DNA of 8,155 nt from Planctomycetota bacterium (GCA_026982835.1 JALSGI010000881.1:1-8155), one strand, 5' to 3'; shown: positions 1-7,200, numbered from the stretch's first letter. Numbers and translations are program-made. The notes: generated by a model from the sequence alone, not told the origin.

Positions 1-836
1 CGGGCGGAAACCAGGATCGGCTCCCTTGCTTGGAACCGGGTCACCGAACGGCTGAAAACCCGGATCCGCCCCCGATAGCTGGTCGTCTCTGCGCGGAGCT
101 GTCCCTGTGCCAGGGCCACCAGCCGTGCCTGTCCCAACCGGGGGGTCAGGTGGAGTTTGAGGCGGGCGCTGAAAAGGCCTCGCCCCCGCACCGGGGTTCC
201 CAGGATCGTTTCTCGCACCTCCACTTCTTCCAGTTCCGGGTCGGTCATCATGGCCTGCAACAAGGGAATGCCGATCTCCACCCAGGCCCCGGGAGCCAGG
301 TAGCGGCGGCGCAGCGCAAGTTGAAGCGTGGGGGCCTGCTGGTGCTGTTCCAGCCATTGGATCGTCTCCAGGATGCGGCGGTACTGGGCCGGAGTGAGTT
401 TTTCCGGGGGCCTGGCCACCAGGGAACGAAGCTCCCGGAGCCGCTGCCGATACTGCGATGCCTGCTCGGGAGGCACCTGGGCGGAGAGGGCTTGGGCCAC
501 CAGCTTTTCAAGTGGGGCTTGGGCTTGTTGCAAGCGGGCATGCCATCGTGCAAGTGCTGCTTCCATGCTCCGAAATCGCCGCATCTTCAGCCCCGGGTCT
601 TTCCCGCGGTAGCGTTTCAAGGCGCGGGCCACCTTGTGAGGGTCGGCATGCGCCTCCAGCAGAAGCTGGGGCACCAGGGTGTTGGTTTCCAGATAGGAAT
701 GCCAGCCGGCTTCCTGGGAAGAGCCTTCCAGCCACCGGGCCAGGTCGTTGAAGGCGGAGGATTGGGCTAATCCTTCTGCTGTCCAGAGGACAAGGCATCC
801 CACCGCCAGTCCAATACGCGGAGCAACTCCCACCAT
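1..836 (-). CDS. Exported protein of unknown function, 3' end beyond the window
   Basis: The frame is open from an ATG at 836 to the left edge, giving 278 complete codons and no stop, so the C-terminus is missing. The start is supported by an AAGGAG ribosome site about 7 bases upstream. Residues 1-24 look like a signal peptide: the hydrophobic stretch RIGLAVGCLVLWTAEGLA with a probable cleavage after GLA or LAQ. Residues about 27-180 are rich in Leu, Gln, Arg and Ala and read as helical (for example ARWHARLQQAQAPLEKL). From about residue 180 the composition changes to alternating hydrophobic and polar residues (VEVRETILGTPVRGRGLFSA, then RLVALAQGQLRAETTSYRG), which suggests a beta-rich domain continuing past the edge. 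I do not recognise the family. Export to the periplasm or cell surface is inferred from the signal peptide. The gene diverges from the thioredoxin/CAP-like gene. That this frame is coding rests on its length, signal peptide and ribosome site; the plus-strand frame opposite it has none of these. Confidence 0.82.
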   Translation of the reverse strand, partial: MVGVAPRIGLAVGCLVLWTAEGLAQSSAFNDLARWLEGSSQEAGWHSYLETNTLVPQLLLEAHADPHKVARALKRYRGKDPGLKMRRFRSMEAALARWHARLQQAQAPLEKLVAQALSAQVPPEQASQYRQRLRELRSLVARPPEKLTPAQYRRILETIQWLEQHQQAPTLQLALRRRYLAPGAWVEIGIPLLQAMMTDPELEEVEVRETILGTPVRGRGLFSARLKLHLTPRLGQARLVALAQGQLRAETTSYRGRIRVFSRSVTRFQAREPILVSA

Positions 837-929
837 GGTCGGCTCCTTGGAGTCAGGAATTTTTTTCGGGGGTCTTTTCCCGGGGCGGGGCAAGCGGTAA
901 GCTGCGCCACTTTCCAGAATGCCCCAGAT

Positions 930-957
930 TTCGTAACCGACGCAGTTTTTCGGTCAA
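930..957 (-). promoter_or_regulatory. Candidate sigma-70-like promoter for the exported protein at 1-836
   Basis: On the minus strand TTGACC lies at 957-952 and a weak TACGAA box at 935-930, with 16 bases between them. The -35 box matches consensus at five of six positions, but the -10 at only three. A short inverted repeat (ACCGA 936-940, TCGGT 950-954) lies between the boxes. Position and orientation fit the gene starting at 836. The weak -10 keeps this tentative. Confidence 0.3.
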
Positions 958-1054
958 GCAATGCACAAAGCCCAGAAAAGGGCCAAGCTGTTTTCCATAA
1001 CTTATCAGCACCTCAATGGGCGATCAAGAAAGCATGAAAAATACATAATTTGAC

Positions 1055-1062
1055 GGAGGTGA
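1055..1062 (+). promoter_or_regulatory. Strong ribosome-binding site in front of an alternative GTG start
   Basis: GGAGGTGA is a perfect 8-base match to the 16S anti-Shine-Dalgarno sequence and sits 6 bases before a GTG at 1069, in frame with the thioredoxin/CAP-like gene. It would add 20 residues before the signal peptide. The competing start is the ATG at 1129 with GGAGAGG at 1115-1121. The strength and spacing of this site make the upstream start hard to dismiss. Confidence 0.5.
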
Positions 1063-1128
1063 GAAAAAGTGGCGTTTTGCACATGCGAGGGTGTTCGTGG
1101 TGCGCCTGCAAGCTGGAGAGGGAAAACC

Positions 1129-2061
1129 ATGCAAGCTCAGAAGATAGCAGCAGGGTTGCGAGTTTGGGTTTGTTGGGTAATGGGATTTGTTTTAGGGGCG
1201 GGTTTTGCCGGGGAGGCCGCGGGTTCCGGGCCCCTGGTTGCTCCCCCGGTGCGCTCGGATACGGTGCTGAAGGGCGGCCCTCCCTGGCGGTCCGATTATG
1301 GGCAGGCACTTCGCCAGGCCGTGGCGGAACGGAAGATGTTGTTCATCTTTTTTGTGGATCCGGCCGAGAAGGCCGCCGCCGATCGCTTTTTGCAGAACGT
1401 TGTTCCCCGGGTGGTCAAGCAGGCCGACCTGCGGCGCTACGTGTGGGTTCGGCTCCCGCTGGAAGCGGAATACGCCGAAAACGGCAATAAGGGTCGGCTG
1501 CTGGAGCACCAAGCCTTCGAGCACATGTACGGCCGCCAAGGGGTGGCCATCGTCGATTTTACCCGCCCCGACGCCCCCTACTACGGCCGCGTGGTAAGCT
1601 GTTTTCCGTTTGACCGGGGCAAGCTGTTGACCGACTGGGCCTTGCGGATCGTACTGGACCTTCCCCCGGGGACGCTCACCCAACGCACGATGATCTATGC
1701 GGTTCGCGTCCACCCGGAGCGACCCGCCAGCACCGAAGGCCGACTCAGCCCGATCCTGATGGAAGAGGCCCAAAAACACTCCCGCTACCAGGCCCAAATC
1801 CAGGTGCAAGGGCACCACAACTGGGATGCCCGCTTCCACCGCATCAACGCTCGCCTGGGTGGAGGGCTGACCTGCCAGGAGGTGGTGGCCGAGAGCTGGG
1901 CCGGGATGGAGTTGGTCAAGGCGGCCCGCGACTGCGTGCATGCCTGGCGGCAGTCGTCCGGGCACTGGAGCGCGGTGCGCCGCCGCCACCGGCTGTTTGG
2001 CTACGACATGTGGCGCGGCAAAAACGGCGTGTGGTACGCCACCGGCTTGTTTGCCGATTAA
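1129..2061 (+). CDS. Exported two-domain protein: thioredoxin-like fold followed by CAP/SCP-like domain
   Basis: The product is 310 residues from the ATG at 1129. Residues 1-28 form a signal peptide (basic MQAQKIAAGLR, then a hydrophobic core ending GAGFAG). Residues about 50-185 resemble thioredoxin-like domains of the 'WRSDYGQALRQAVAERKMLFIFF' type: a Trp, a helix, then the strand LFIFFVDP. No CxxC follows the strand and no cis-Pro loop is obvious, so disulfide redox chemistry is unlikely. Residues about 210-310 resemble the CAP/SCP/PR-1 superfamily: HSRYQAQ (217), GHHNWD (228), ESW (255), HAWRQSSGHW (271-280) and the terminal FGYDMWRGKNGVWYATGLF. The last two match the 'W..SpgH....vG......g.yatqvF' pattern of CAP proteins. 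Role unknown; a structural, binding or envelope function is more likely than catalysis. A GTG at 1069 is a serious alternative start. The stop lies 4 bases from the accC stop, tail to tail. Domain assignments come from motif recognition, not a search. Confidence 0.82.
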   Translation: MQAQKIAAGLRVWVCWVMGFVLGAGFAGEAAGSGPLVAPPVRSDTVLKGGPPWRSDYGQALRQAVAERKMLFIFFVDPAEKAAADRFLQNVVPRVVKQADLRRYVWVRLPLEAEYAENGNKGRLLEHQAFEHMYGRQGVAIVDFTRPDAPYYGRVVSCFPFDRGKLLTDWALRIVLDLPPGTLTQRTMIYAVRVHPERPASTEGRLSPILMEEAQKHSRYQAQIQVQGHHNWDARFHRINARLGGGLTCQEVVAESWAGMELVKAARDCVHAWRQSSGHWSAVRRRHRLFGYDMWRGKNGVWYATGLFAD

Positions 2062-2065
2062 GCCG

Positions 2066-3427
<1,362 letters not shown>

Positions 3428-3449
3428 GAGACGTGCGGTCTGCTTTCAA

Positions 3450-3480
3450 CAAGGGGGAAGCTCTGCTGCCACACCCCTTG
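3450..3480 (-). repeat. Stem-loop between accB and accC
   Basis: A perfect 7-bp inverted repeat, CAAGGGG (3450-3456) and CCCCTTG (3474-3480), encloses a 17-base loop in which AGC and GCT can pair again. It lies in the 76-base gap between the accB stop and the accC start. No T-run follows on the minus strand, so it is not a typical terminator. It could stabilise the accB message or adjust accC expression; that is inference. Confidence 0.45.
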
Positions 3481-3503
3481 GTGGGGGCGTGGGCACGGGG
3501 CTG

Positions 3504-3992
3504 CTAGCCGTTGGGGTCCACCTTGAACAGCGGCTGGTTGTACTCCACCGGCTCGCCGTTTTCCACCAGCACCTCGACGATCCGCCCGGCGGTCTCCGCC
3601 TGGATTTCGTTGAACACCTTCATCGCCTCGATGATGCAGACGGTCGTCTCCGGCGTGACACGGTCCCCCACCTTCACGTAGGGGGGTTCCTCCGGCTTGG
3701 GGGCGGCATAGAAGGTGCCGACCATCGGGCTGCGGATGAACACGTATTGCGACTCCTCCGCGCCGCCGGCCGGGGAAGCCGCTGAGGGCGGAGCGGGAGC
3801 GGGCGCCGCTGCGGGGGGGGAGCCGGGCAGCGCCGGACCGGCAACCACCTGCGGCCCGCGACGCAGCCGGATGCGCATGTGGCCGTCCCGCAGGTCCACC
3901 TCGCTCAGGTCGTGCTGTTCCATCAGCTCCACCAGCTGGCGGATCCGGTCCATGCGGAAGGCTTCGCCGGCCGGAGGCGAAGACTCGCTCAT
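3504..3992 (-). CDS. accB: Biotin carboxyl carrier protein of acetyl-CoA carboxylase
   Basis: AccB carries biotin on a lysine and shuttles the carboxyl group from AccC to the carboxyltransferase. The protein has 162 residues, close to other bacterial AccB proteins. Residues 1-46 are a helical N-terminal region of the usual AccB kind ([21 protein letters not shown], then a basic strand). Residues about 50-78 are a flexible linker of Pro and Ala. The biotinyl domain is 83-160: it starts [12 protein letters not shown], contains the 'thumb' segment PKPEEPPY, and has the modification site EAMKVFNEI with Lys125 as the biotinylated residue. The start is the ATG at 3992, preceded by AGGGAGA at good spacing. 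The frame stays open to an earlier start at 4100, but the extra 36 residues look unlike AccB. It lies 76 bases upstream of accC and 210 bases downstream of bioD, all on the minus strand. The biotin ligase needed to modify it is not in the window. Confidence 0.95.
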   Translation of the reverse strand: MSESSPPAGEAFRMDRIRQLVELMEQHDLSEVDLRDGHMRIRLRRGPQVVAGPALPGSPPAAAPAPAPPSAASPAGGAEESQYVFIRSPMVGTFYAAPKPEEPPYVKVGDRVTPETTVCIIEAMKVFNEIQAETAGRIVEVLVENGEPVEYNQPLFKVDPNG

Positions 3993-4202
3993 GGTCGTCT
4001 CTCCCTGGAGCGGATCGGGGCGGGCGGACTCCTCCAGCAGGAAATCCTCACCGTGAAACCACTTTGATACCCGGTTCCTTCCGGCAGGTCCAGACGACAA
4101 GCCACAGCTTTCCCTCTCCCCCGCCGGATGATCCCGCCTCCGAGCCGCTACCGCACCGCGAACGTCCTGCCCCTGCTCTCGGCTCCGGAATCGATCCCGG
4201 CC
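3993..4202 (-). other. Spacer between bioD and accB
   Basis: These 210 bases contain no gene that I can support. An AccB-frame extension stays open to 4100, and longer frames crossing the region are shadows of bioD. I see no convincing -35/-10 pair or terminator, so whether bioD, accB and accC form one transcript or accB has its own promoter cannot be decided from sequence alone. Confidence 0.4.
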
Positions 4203-4937
4203 CTACTGGCCCAGCCCCAGCCAGTCCACCTCGGGGGAAAACGCTTCGGCGGCATGTGCCAGTCGGAGTACCGGCACCCGGGGGCACCAGGCGCGCAGTT
4301 GCTCGTAGTTGCCGGCCACGTCGGCCTCGGCCCCGGGGGGCTGCACCTGGTTGAGCACTACCGCCGCCACGGGGCAGCCTGGGCCGTAAGTGGCCATGGC
4401 GTGCAGCGCGCAGAGCGTCTGGCTCACCGCTCCCAGGCGGTCCGGCACCACCAGCACCACGGGCAGTCCCAGCAGCACGGCCAGATCGGCCACGCACATC
4501 TGCTGGCTCAGCGGAGAGAACCAGCCACCGACCCCTTCCACCAGCAGGAACCGACAATGGCGTTCCCACCACAGGGCACCTTGCAGCAGCAGCGGTTCGT
4601 CGATCAGGCGCCCCTCGGCCGCCGCGGCCAGCGGGGGAGCCGCAGGGAGGGCGAACCACTGCGGGACAACCCGCTGCGGCGTGGCCCGGCGACCAATCGC
4701 CTCCCACAACCGCACCGGATCGCTCTGCGGCGGCAAGGTGTCTCCGGCCGGAACCGTGCCCGTGGCTACCGGCTTGTAGGCCCCCACTTCCACGCCCCGG
4801 CGGACAAGCCAGCGGGCAATACAGCAGGTCACCTGGGTTTTGCCCACTTCGGTGTCGGTTCCCGCCACGAACAAGCCCGGCAGTGCCAAAGGGCGTGGCC
4901 GGGGTTGCCGGGCAGGCAAGCCAGTCCAGTAGAGCAC
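4203..4937 (-). CDS. bioD: Dethiobiotin synthetase
   Basis: BioD closes the ureido ring of dethiobiotin from 7,8-diaminopelargonic acid, CO2 and ATP, the penultimate step of biotin synthesis in the cytoplasm. Numbered from a GTG at 4937 (244 residues), the P-loop GTDTEVGKT is at 26-34, AYKPVATG with the substrate lysine Lys55 at 53-60, and Asp73 follows in QSDP. The second hallmark, VEGVGGWFSPL, starts at 133; most BioD proteins have VEGAGG. VVLNQV near 193-198 supplies the Asn expected to read adenine. The GTG has GGGAGAG 7 bases upstream. A TTG at 4967 would add ten residues but lacks a good ribosome site; the extra N-terminus before the P-loop is poorly conserved in the family, so the start is open. 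No other bio gene is visible, so the remaining steps must be encoded elsewhere. The gene stands upstream of accB and accC in the same direction. Confidence 0.94.
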   Translation of the reverse strand: MLYWTGLPARQPRPRPLALPGLFVAGTDTEVGKTQVTCCIARWLVRRGVEVGAYKPVATGTVPAGDTLPPQSDPVRLWEAIGRRATPQRVVPQWFALPAAPPLAAAAEGRLIDEPLLLQGALWWERHCRFLLVEGVGGWFSPLSQQMCVADLAVLLGLPVVLVVPDRLGAVSQTLCALHAMATYGPGCPVAAVVLNQVQPPGAEADVAGNYEQLRAWCPRVPVLRLAHAAEAFSPEVDWLGLGQ

Positions 4938-4969
4938 AACTTGTCTCTCCCACGCAGTCTCTCCCAACC

Positions 4970-4995
4970 GCCCAGCTACGGTGCGACGTCTGGGC
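4970..4995 (-). promoter_or_regulatory. Hairpin in the bioD leader
   Basis: GCCCAG (4970-4975) pairs with CTGGGC (4990-4995). Inside, ACG and CGT extend the stem across a 2-base bulge, leaving a 6-base loop. It would fall at the extreme 5' end of a bioD transcript started from the candidate promoter at 5002-5029. A role in message stability or regulation is possible but unproven. It does not resemble a known biotin-repressor site that I recall. Confidence 0.35.
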
Positions 4996-5001
4996 AGTGC
5001 T

Positions 5002-5029
5002 AGTTTACCGAAACGGGCCGAAATCCCAA
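5002..5029 (-). promoter_or_regulatory. Candidate sigma-70-like promoter for bioD
   Basis: On the minus strand TTGGGA (5029-5024) and TAAACT (5007-5002) are 16 bases apart. Each box matches consensus at four of six positions. Initiation would be about 60 bases before the GTG start of bioD. The region also has to serve the divergent gene at 5121. Confidence 0.35.
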
Positions 5030-5070
5030 GTTCCTCCCCCCCGGCCGGGGCAAGCTCTCTCCCGGACGAT

Positions 5071-5076
5071 TACAAT
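5071..5076 (+). promoter_or_regulatory. Candidate -10 box for the membrane-protein gene at 5121
   Basis: TACAAT matches the -10 consensus at five of six positions and would place a start about 35-40 bases before the ATG at 5121. No good -35 box lies 16-18 bases upstream, so this is weak. Confidence 0.25.
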
Positions 5077-5120
5077 GGAGGGCAGGCCCCGTTCCCCATA
5101 GCCTGGATGATGCGTTTCCG

Positions 5121-5711
5121 ATGAGCTCGGCTTCCAGCACTCCCCACGGTTTTCAGTTGGGTCCTTACGCGGTCCGCTGGCGGTGCAGCCGCCTGCGGCG
5201 ACACCCGTGGACCTCATTGGCCCTGGCCGGGGCGATGCTCGCCGCCGGGGTGTGGGTAGGGTTCCTGCGAGGAGCGCTGTGGGGTGTGGGTGCCTGGACC
5301 GTGCAGGTGCTGGCCACTTGGTCGTGGTGGTTGCCGGTGGAGTGCGAAGCCGGACCGCGAGGGCTGCTGCTCAACCAGGCATGGCGTCGGCGGCGGCTCC
5401 CCTGGACACAGATGCGCCTACTCCGCTGGGAGCCGGGGCGGTGCGTGCTGGGTTACCAGGGACGCAACGGCACGGCGGAAAAACACCTGGTGCTCACCTG
5501 GCCCCCTCACCGCGAAGACGTCTCCCAGGTGCTGCGGCGGTATTTGCAGCAAGGGGGAGGAACCCTCTCTTCCACGCAAACGATGGTTCCCGCGGCACCG
5601 GGGGCCGAAGAACGCCCGGAGGAACCAACCGCCCCCGCCGAAGCGTTTTCCCCCTCACCCGCCGTCTCCCGGCAAAACGTCTCCGAAGAGGAACAAAATC
5701 CCCATCCGTAA
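5121..5711 (+). CDS. Small membrane protein of unknown function
   Basis: The product has 196 residues from the ATG at 5121. Residues 1-30 are polar and basic (RWRCSRLRRHPW). Residues 31-73 are almost continuously hydrophobic with Gly and Trp, enough for two closely spaced membrane segments joined by a turn near Arg50. Residues about 74-143 form a soluble part (GLLLNQAWRRRRLPWTQM, later KHLVLTWPP) whose pattern of short strands and an ending helix could be a small PH-like or other beta domain; this is a guess. Residues about 144-196 are Pro-, Glu- and Ser-rich and probably disordered. I do not recognise the family. No strong ribosome site precedes the ATG. The gene diverges from bioD and converges with the ribbon-helix-helix gene. 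Its reading frame is supported by the clear hydrophobic segment and the change in character between regions. Confidence 0.7.
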   Translation: MSSASSTPHGFQLGPYAVRWRCSRLRRHPWTSLALAGAMLAAGVWVGFLRGALWGVGAWTVQVLATWSWWLPVECEAGPRGLLLNQAWRRRRLPWTQMRLLRWEPGRCVLGYQGRNGTAEKHLVLTWPPHREDVSQVLRRYLQQGGGTLSSTQTMVPAAPGAEERPEEPTAPAEAFSPSPAVSRQNVSEEEQNPHP

Positions 5712-5866
5712 GCAAAACTCCATCGCCTCCGGTGCGGCGGCTCCGGCTCCTTCCCCCCTCCCGCAGCTAACAGCCCGGGGTTCGCCAGAGAAGAATCCGT
5801 TTCTTGCTTTTGCCAGGAAACGCTTCGTCTTGTGCCGGCACGCTGATCACGTACTACCCTCTCGGC
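5712..5866. other. Convergent spacer, no terminator found
   Basis: The spacer lies between the ends of two converging genes, where a two-way terminator would be expected. I see only a 10-bp palindrome GTGCCGGCAC at 5832-5841 and a weak A/T stem (5791-5805). Neither carries a convincing T-run, so no terminator is called. Confidence 0.4.
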
Positions 5867-6073
5867 TCAATCCTCTTTTTGCTCGGGCGGCTTTTCCTGG
5901 TGGCGGGCCGCCTCCGGCCGCGGCAAACGTCCGGCCCGGCGCAATGCCTCGCGGAGGATGAACTCCAGCTGGGCGTTGGTGCTGCGCAGCTCATCATCGG
6001 CCCAGCGACGCAGGGCCTCCAGCAGCCGCGGATCGGTGCGGAACAGAAACGCTTGTCGCTTGCGGTCGGCCAA
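5867..6073 (-). CDS. Ribbon-helix-helix (Arc/HicB-antitoxin-like) DNA-binding protein
   Basis: The product has 68 residues. KRQAFLFRTDP (5-15) fits the DNA-contacting beta strand, PRLLEALRRWADDELR (15-30) the first helix, and TNAQLEFILREALRRAG (32-48) the second helix of a ribbon-helix-helix fold. The rest is a charged tail. Such proteins bind operators as dimers. The only usable start in frame is a TTG at 6073: upstream the frame is closed by a TGA at 6145-6143 with no ATG or GTG between. An ATG at 6096 lies in another frame. No good ribosome site is visible, so translation may be weak or tied to the SPFH gene ending 107 bases upstream. From general knowledge, small proteins with a similar 'RWADDELRSTNAQ' core are annotated as HicB-family antitoxins or Arc-like proteins, and I recall them beside SPFH genes in other bacteria. 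No HicA-like toxin is present here, so a repressor of the SPFH gene is the more likely role. Confidence 0.82.
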   Translation of the reverse strand: MADRKRQAFLFRTDPRLLEALRRWADDELRSTNAQLEFILREALRRAGRLPRPEAARHQEKPPEQKED

Positions 6074-6114
6074 GGCTTTGCTCGCGGAACATCCATGACG
6101 GGAAAGCGGAACGG

Positions 6115-6152
6115 GGCCGGATGCCCGTGGCCCCGGGAAGGTTCATCCGGCC
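6115..6152 (-). repeat. Stem-loop 2 between the SPFH and ribbon-helix-helix genes
   Basis: GGCCGGATG (6115-6123) and CATCCGGCC (6144-6152) form a perfect 9-bp stem with a 20-base loop that contains further C/G-rich pairing. It directly follows the hairpin at 6154-6178 with one base between them. No T-run follows in the minus direction, which argues against a full intrinsic terminator. Confidence 0.6.
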
Positions 6153-6153
6153 A

Positions 6154-6178
6154 GGCACCGTGTGTGCCCGGCGGTGCC
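6154..6178 (-). repeat. Stem-loop 1 just after the SPFH stop codon
   Basis: GGCACCG (6154-6160) and CGGTGCC (6172-6178) form a perfect 7-bp stem with an 11-base loop. On the minus strand it begins two bases after the SPFH stop. Together with the stem-loop at 6115-6152 it could block 3' exonucleases, thin out read-through, or tune expression of the ribbon-helix-helix gene. Confidence 0.6.
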
Positions 6179-6180
6179 GC

Positions 6181-7170
6181 CTAGTGGTAGATCGTGCCCG
6201 TGTTGAGCACCGGCTGCGGGTGCCGATCGGCACAGAGCACCACCAACAGGTTCGACACCATGGCGGCCTTGCGCTCTTCGTCCAGCTCGATCACCTGGTC
6301 TTCGGCCAGGCGTTGCAGGGCCATCTCCACCATGCCTACGGCACCATCGACGATCCGAGTCCTGGCGGCGACGATAGCCTGGGCCTGCTGCCGCTGGAGC
6401 ATCGCCGCGGCAATCTCGGGGGCATAGGCCAGGTAGCTGATGCGGGCCTCCAGCACCTCCACGCCCGCTTTTTGCAGCCGGGCCTGGATGTCCTGCCGCA
6501 GTTGTTCGGCGACTTCGTCCGGGCTGCCCCGCAGCGACACTTCGTGATCGTGGCTGTCGTAGGGATAACGGCTGGCCAGGTTGCGCAGGGCCGCCTCGCT
6601 CTGTACGGCCACGTAGTCCTCGTAGTCGTCCACCTCGAACATGGCCTCGAACGTATCGACCACCTTCCACACCACCACGGCCGAGATTTCGATGGGGTTG
6701 CCGTCGCGGTCGTTGACCTTGGTGGGCTTGCCCAGCGTGCGGCTCTTTTTCAGCTTGCTCAGCGCGGCGGCTACTCCCTGGCCCAGATTCGAGGAGGTCC
6801 CCTGCGGTTCCGGACTCGGCGAAGGCTCCGAGCCGGTCTCGAAGTTGCGCACCCGCAGCGAAATCTTCCGCTTGGAATAGAACGGGTTGACCCAGAAAAA
6901 GCCCGACTCCCGCACCGACCCGCGGTACTCGCCAAAAAGCAGCAGCACCCGGGCCATGTTGGGCGGCACAGGCATGAAGCCGAACAGGGCGACGAAGGCA
7001 TCCAGCATGAGAAAAAGTCCCAACAGGATCATCACCGTGCCGGCCAGCCCGTTGCCCGAGTCGGCCCGTGCAATCCCGGCCACCAACAGCACCAAGCCGG
7101 CCAAGGCCGCCACAATGACGGCCACCAGCATAAGCCAGCCCGAGTAAGGTTTCACGATGCGCTCTTGCAT
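6181..7170 (-). CDS. SPFH/Band 7 domain membrane protein with two N-terminal membrane segments
   Basis: SPFH proteins assemble into large membrane-attached oligomers that act as scaffolds; the exact role of this subgroup is not known to me. The protein has 329 residues from the ATG at 7170, chosen because AAGGAGGT (7184-7177) lies 6 bases before it. An upstream start at 7203 is less likely. Residues 11-33 and about 41-65 are membrane segments. The SPFH domain follows: [19 protein letters not shown] (66-84), [22 protein letters not shown] (90-111), [20 protein letters not shown] (151-170), [18 protein letters not shown] (179-196), [18 protein letters not shown] (246-263). A helix and a conserved tail, [35 protein letters not shown] (295-329), end the protein. 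Residues about 111-147 are an unusual Ser/Pro/Gly-rich insert where relatives go straight from 'RNFE' to 'KVND'. The ribbon-helix-helix gene follows on the same strand; an ABC permease diverges upstream. The -10 box lies within an 18-bp palindrome, so regulation by a dimeric repressor is likely. Confidence 0.95.
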   Translation of the reverse strand: MQERIVKPYSGWLMLVAVIVAALAGLVLLVAGIARADSGNGLAGTVMILLGLFLMLDAFVALFGFMPVPPNMARVLLLFGEYRGSVRESGFFWVNPFYSKRKISLRVRNFETGSEPSPSPEPQGTSSNLGQGVAAALSKLKKSRTLGKPTKVNDRDGNPIEISAVVVWKVVDTFEAMFEVDDYEDYVAVQSEAALRNLASRYPYDSHDHEVSLRGSPDEVAEQLRQDIQARLQKAGVEVLEARISYLAYAPEIAAAMLQRQQAQAIVAARTRIVDGAVGMVEMALQRLAEDQVIELDEERKAAMVSNLLVVLCADRHPQPVLNTGTIYH

Positions 7171-7176
7171 GGTTGG

Positions 7177-7184
7177 ACCTCCTT
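7177..7184 (-). promoter_or_regulatory. Near-ideal ribosome-binding site of the SPFH gene
   Basis: AAGGAGGT on the minus strand lies 6 bases before the ATG at 7170. It decides the start in favour of [11 protein letters not shown] over the longer reading from 7203, which would also begin upstream of most of the likely leader. Confidence 0.85.
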
Positions 7185-7200
7185 TGCGGGGAATGGATAA

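Larger units (their letters stand above)
837..1128. other. Divergent intergenic spacer
   Basis: This spacer separates two divergently transcribed exported-protein genes. The part from about 960 to 1070 is clearly richer in A and T than the surrounding genes, as expected for a promoter region. It holds a candidate minus-strand promoter at 930-957, a CATAAT box at 1044-1049 without a convincing -35 on the plus strand, and a very strong ribosome-site match at 1055-1062. No RNA gene or extra protein gene is visible. If the plus-strand gene really starts at 1069, the spacer is only 232 bases. Confidence 0.6.

Noticed and set aside
30..770. Long plus-strand open frame (246 codons) opposite the exported protein at 1-836
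   Set aside because: Its translation is Pro/Gly/His-rich with no domain or ribosome site, whereas the minus-strand frame has a signal peptide and AAGGAG site. It is a by-product of high GC content.
4048..4953. Minus-strand open frame of 301 codons overlapping bioD
   Set aside because: It is another frame of the bioD region, with a Gly/Arg/Ala-biased translation and no family motifs; bioD itself has all of its hallmark motifs.
4996..5012. Biotin-repressor operator near bioD (GGTAAACT on the minus strand)
   Set aside because: Only one half resembles a BirA-type half-site and no matching second half lies at the required distance.
5791..5809. Possible terminator after the membrane-protein gene (AAGAA, loop, TTCTT, then TTTT)
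   Set aside because: The stem is five A/T-rich pairs and the T-run is short and offset by GC, too weak to call a terminator.
5832..5841. Palindrome GTGCCGGCAC between convergent genes
   Set aside because: Ten-base GC palindromes are expected by chance in GC-rich DNA and nothing nearby supports a function.
5867..6073. Toxin-antitoxin locus based on the HicB-like small protein
   Set aside because: No HicA-like or other small toxin gene is adjacent. The neighbour is an SPFH membrane protein, so an antitoxin role is not supported.
5867..6096. Alternative minus-strand frame starting with the ATG at 6096 over the ribbon-helix-helix gene
   Set aside because: Its translation is Ser/Pro/Arg-rich without structure, while the neighbouring frame gives a clean ribbon-helix-helix pattern.
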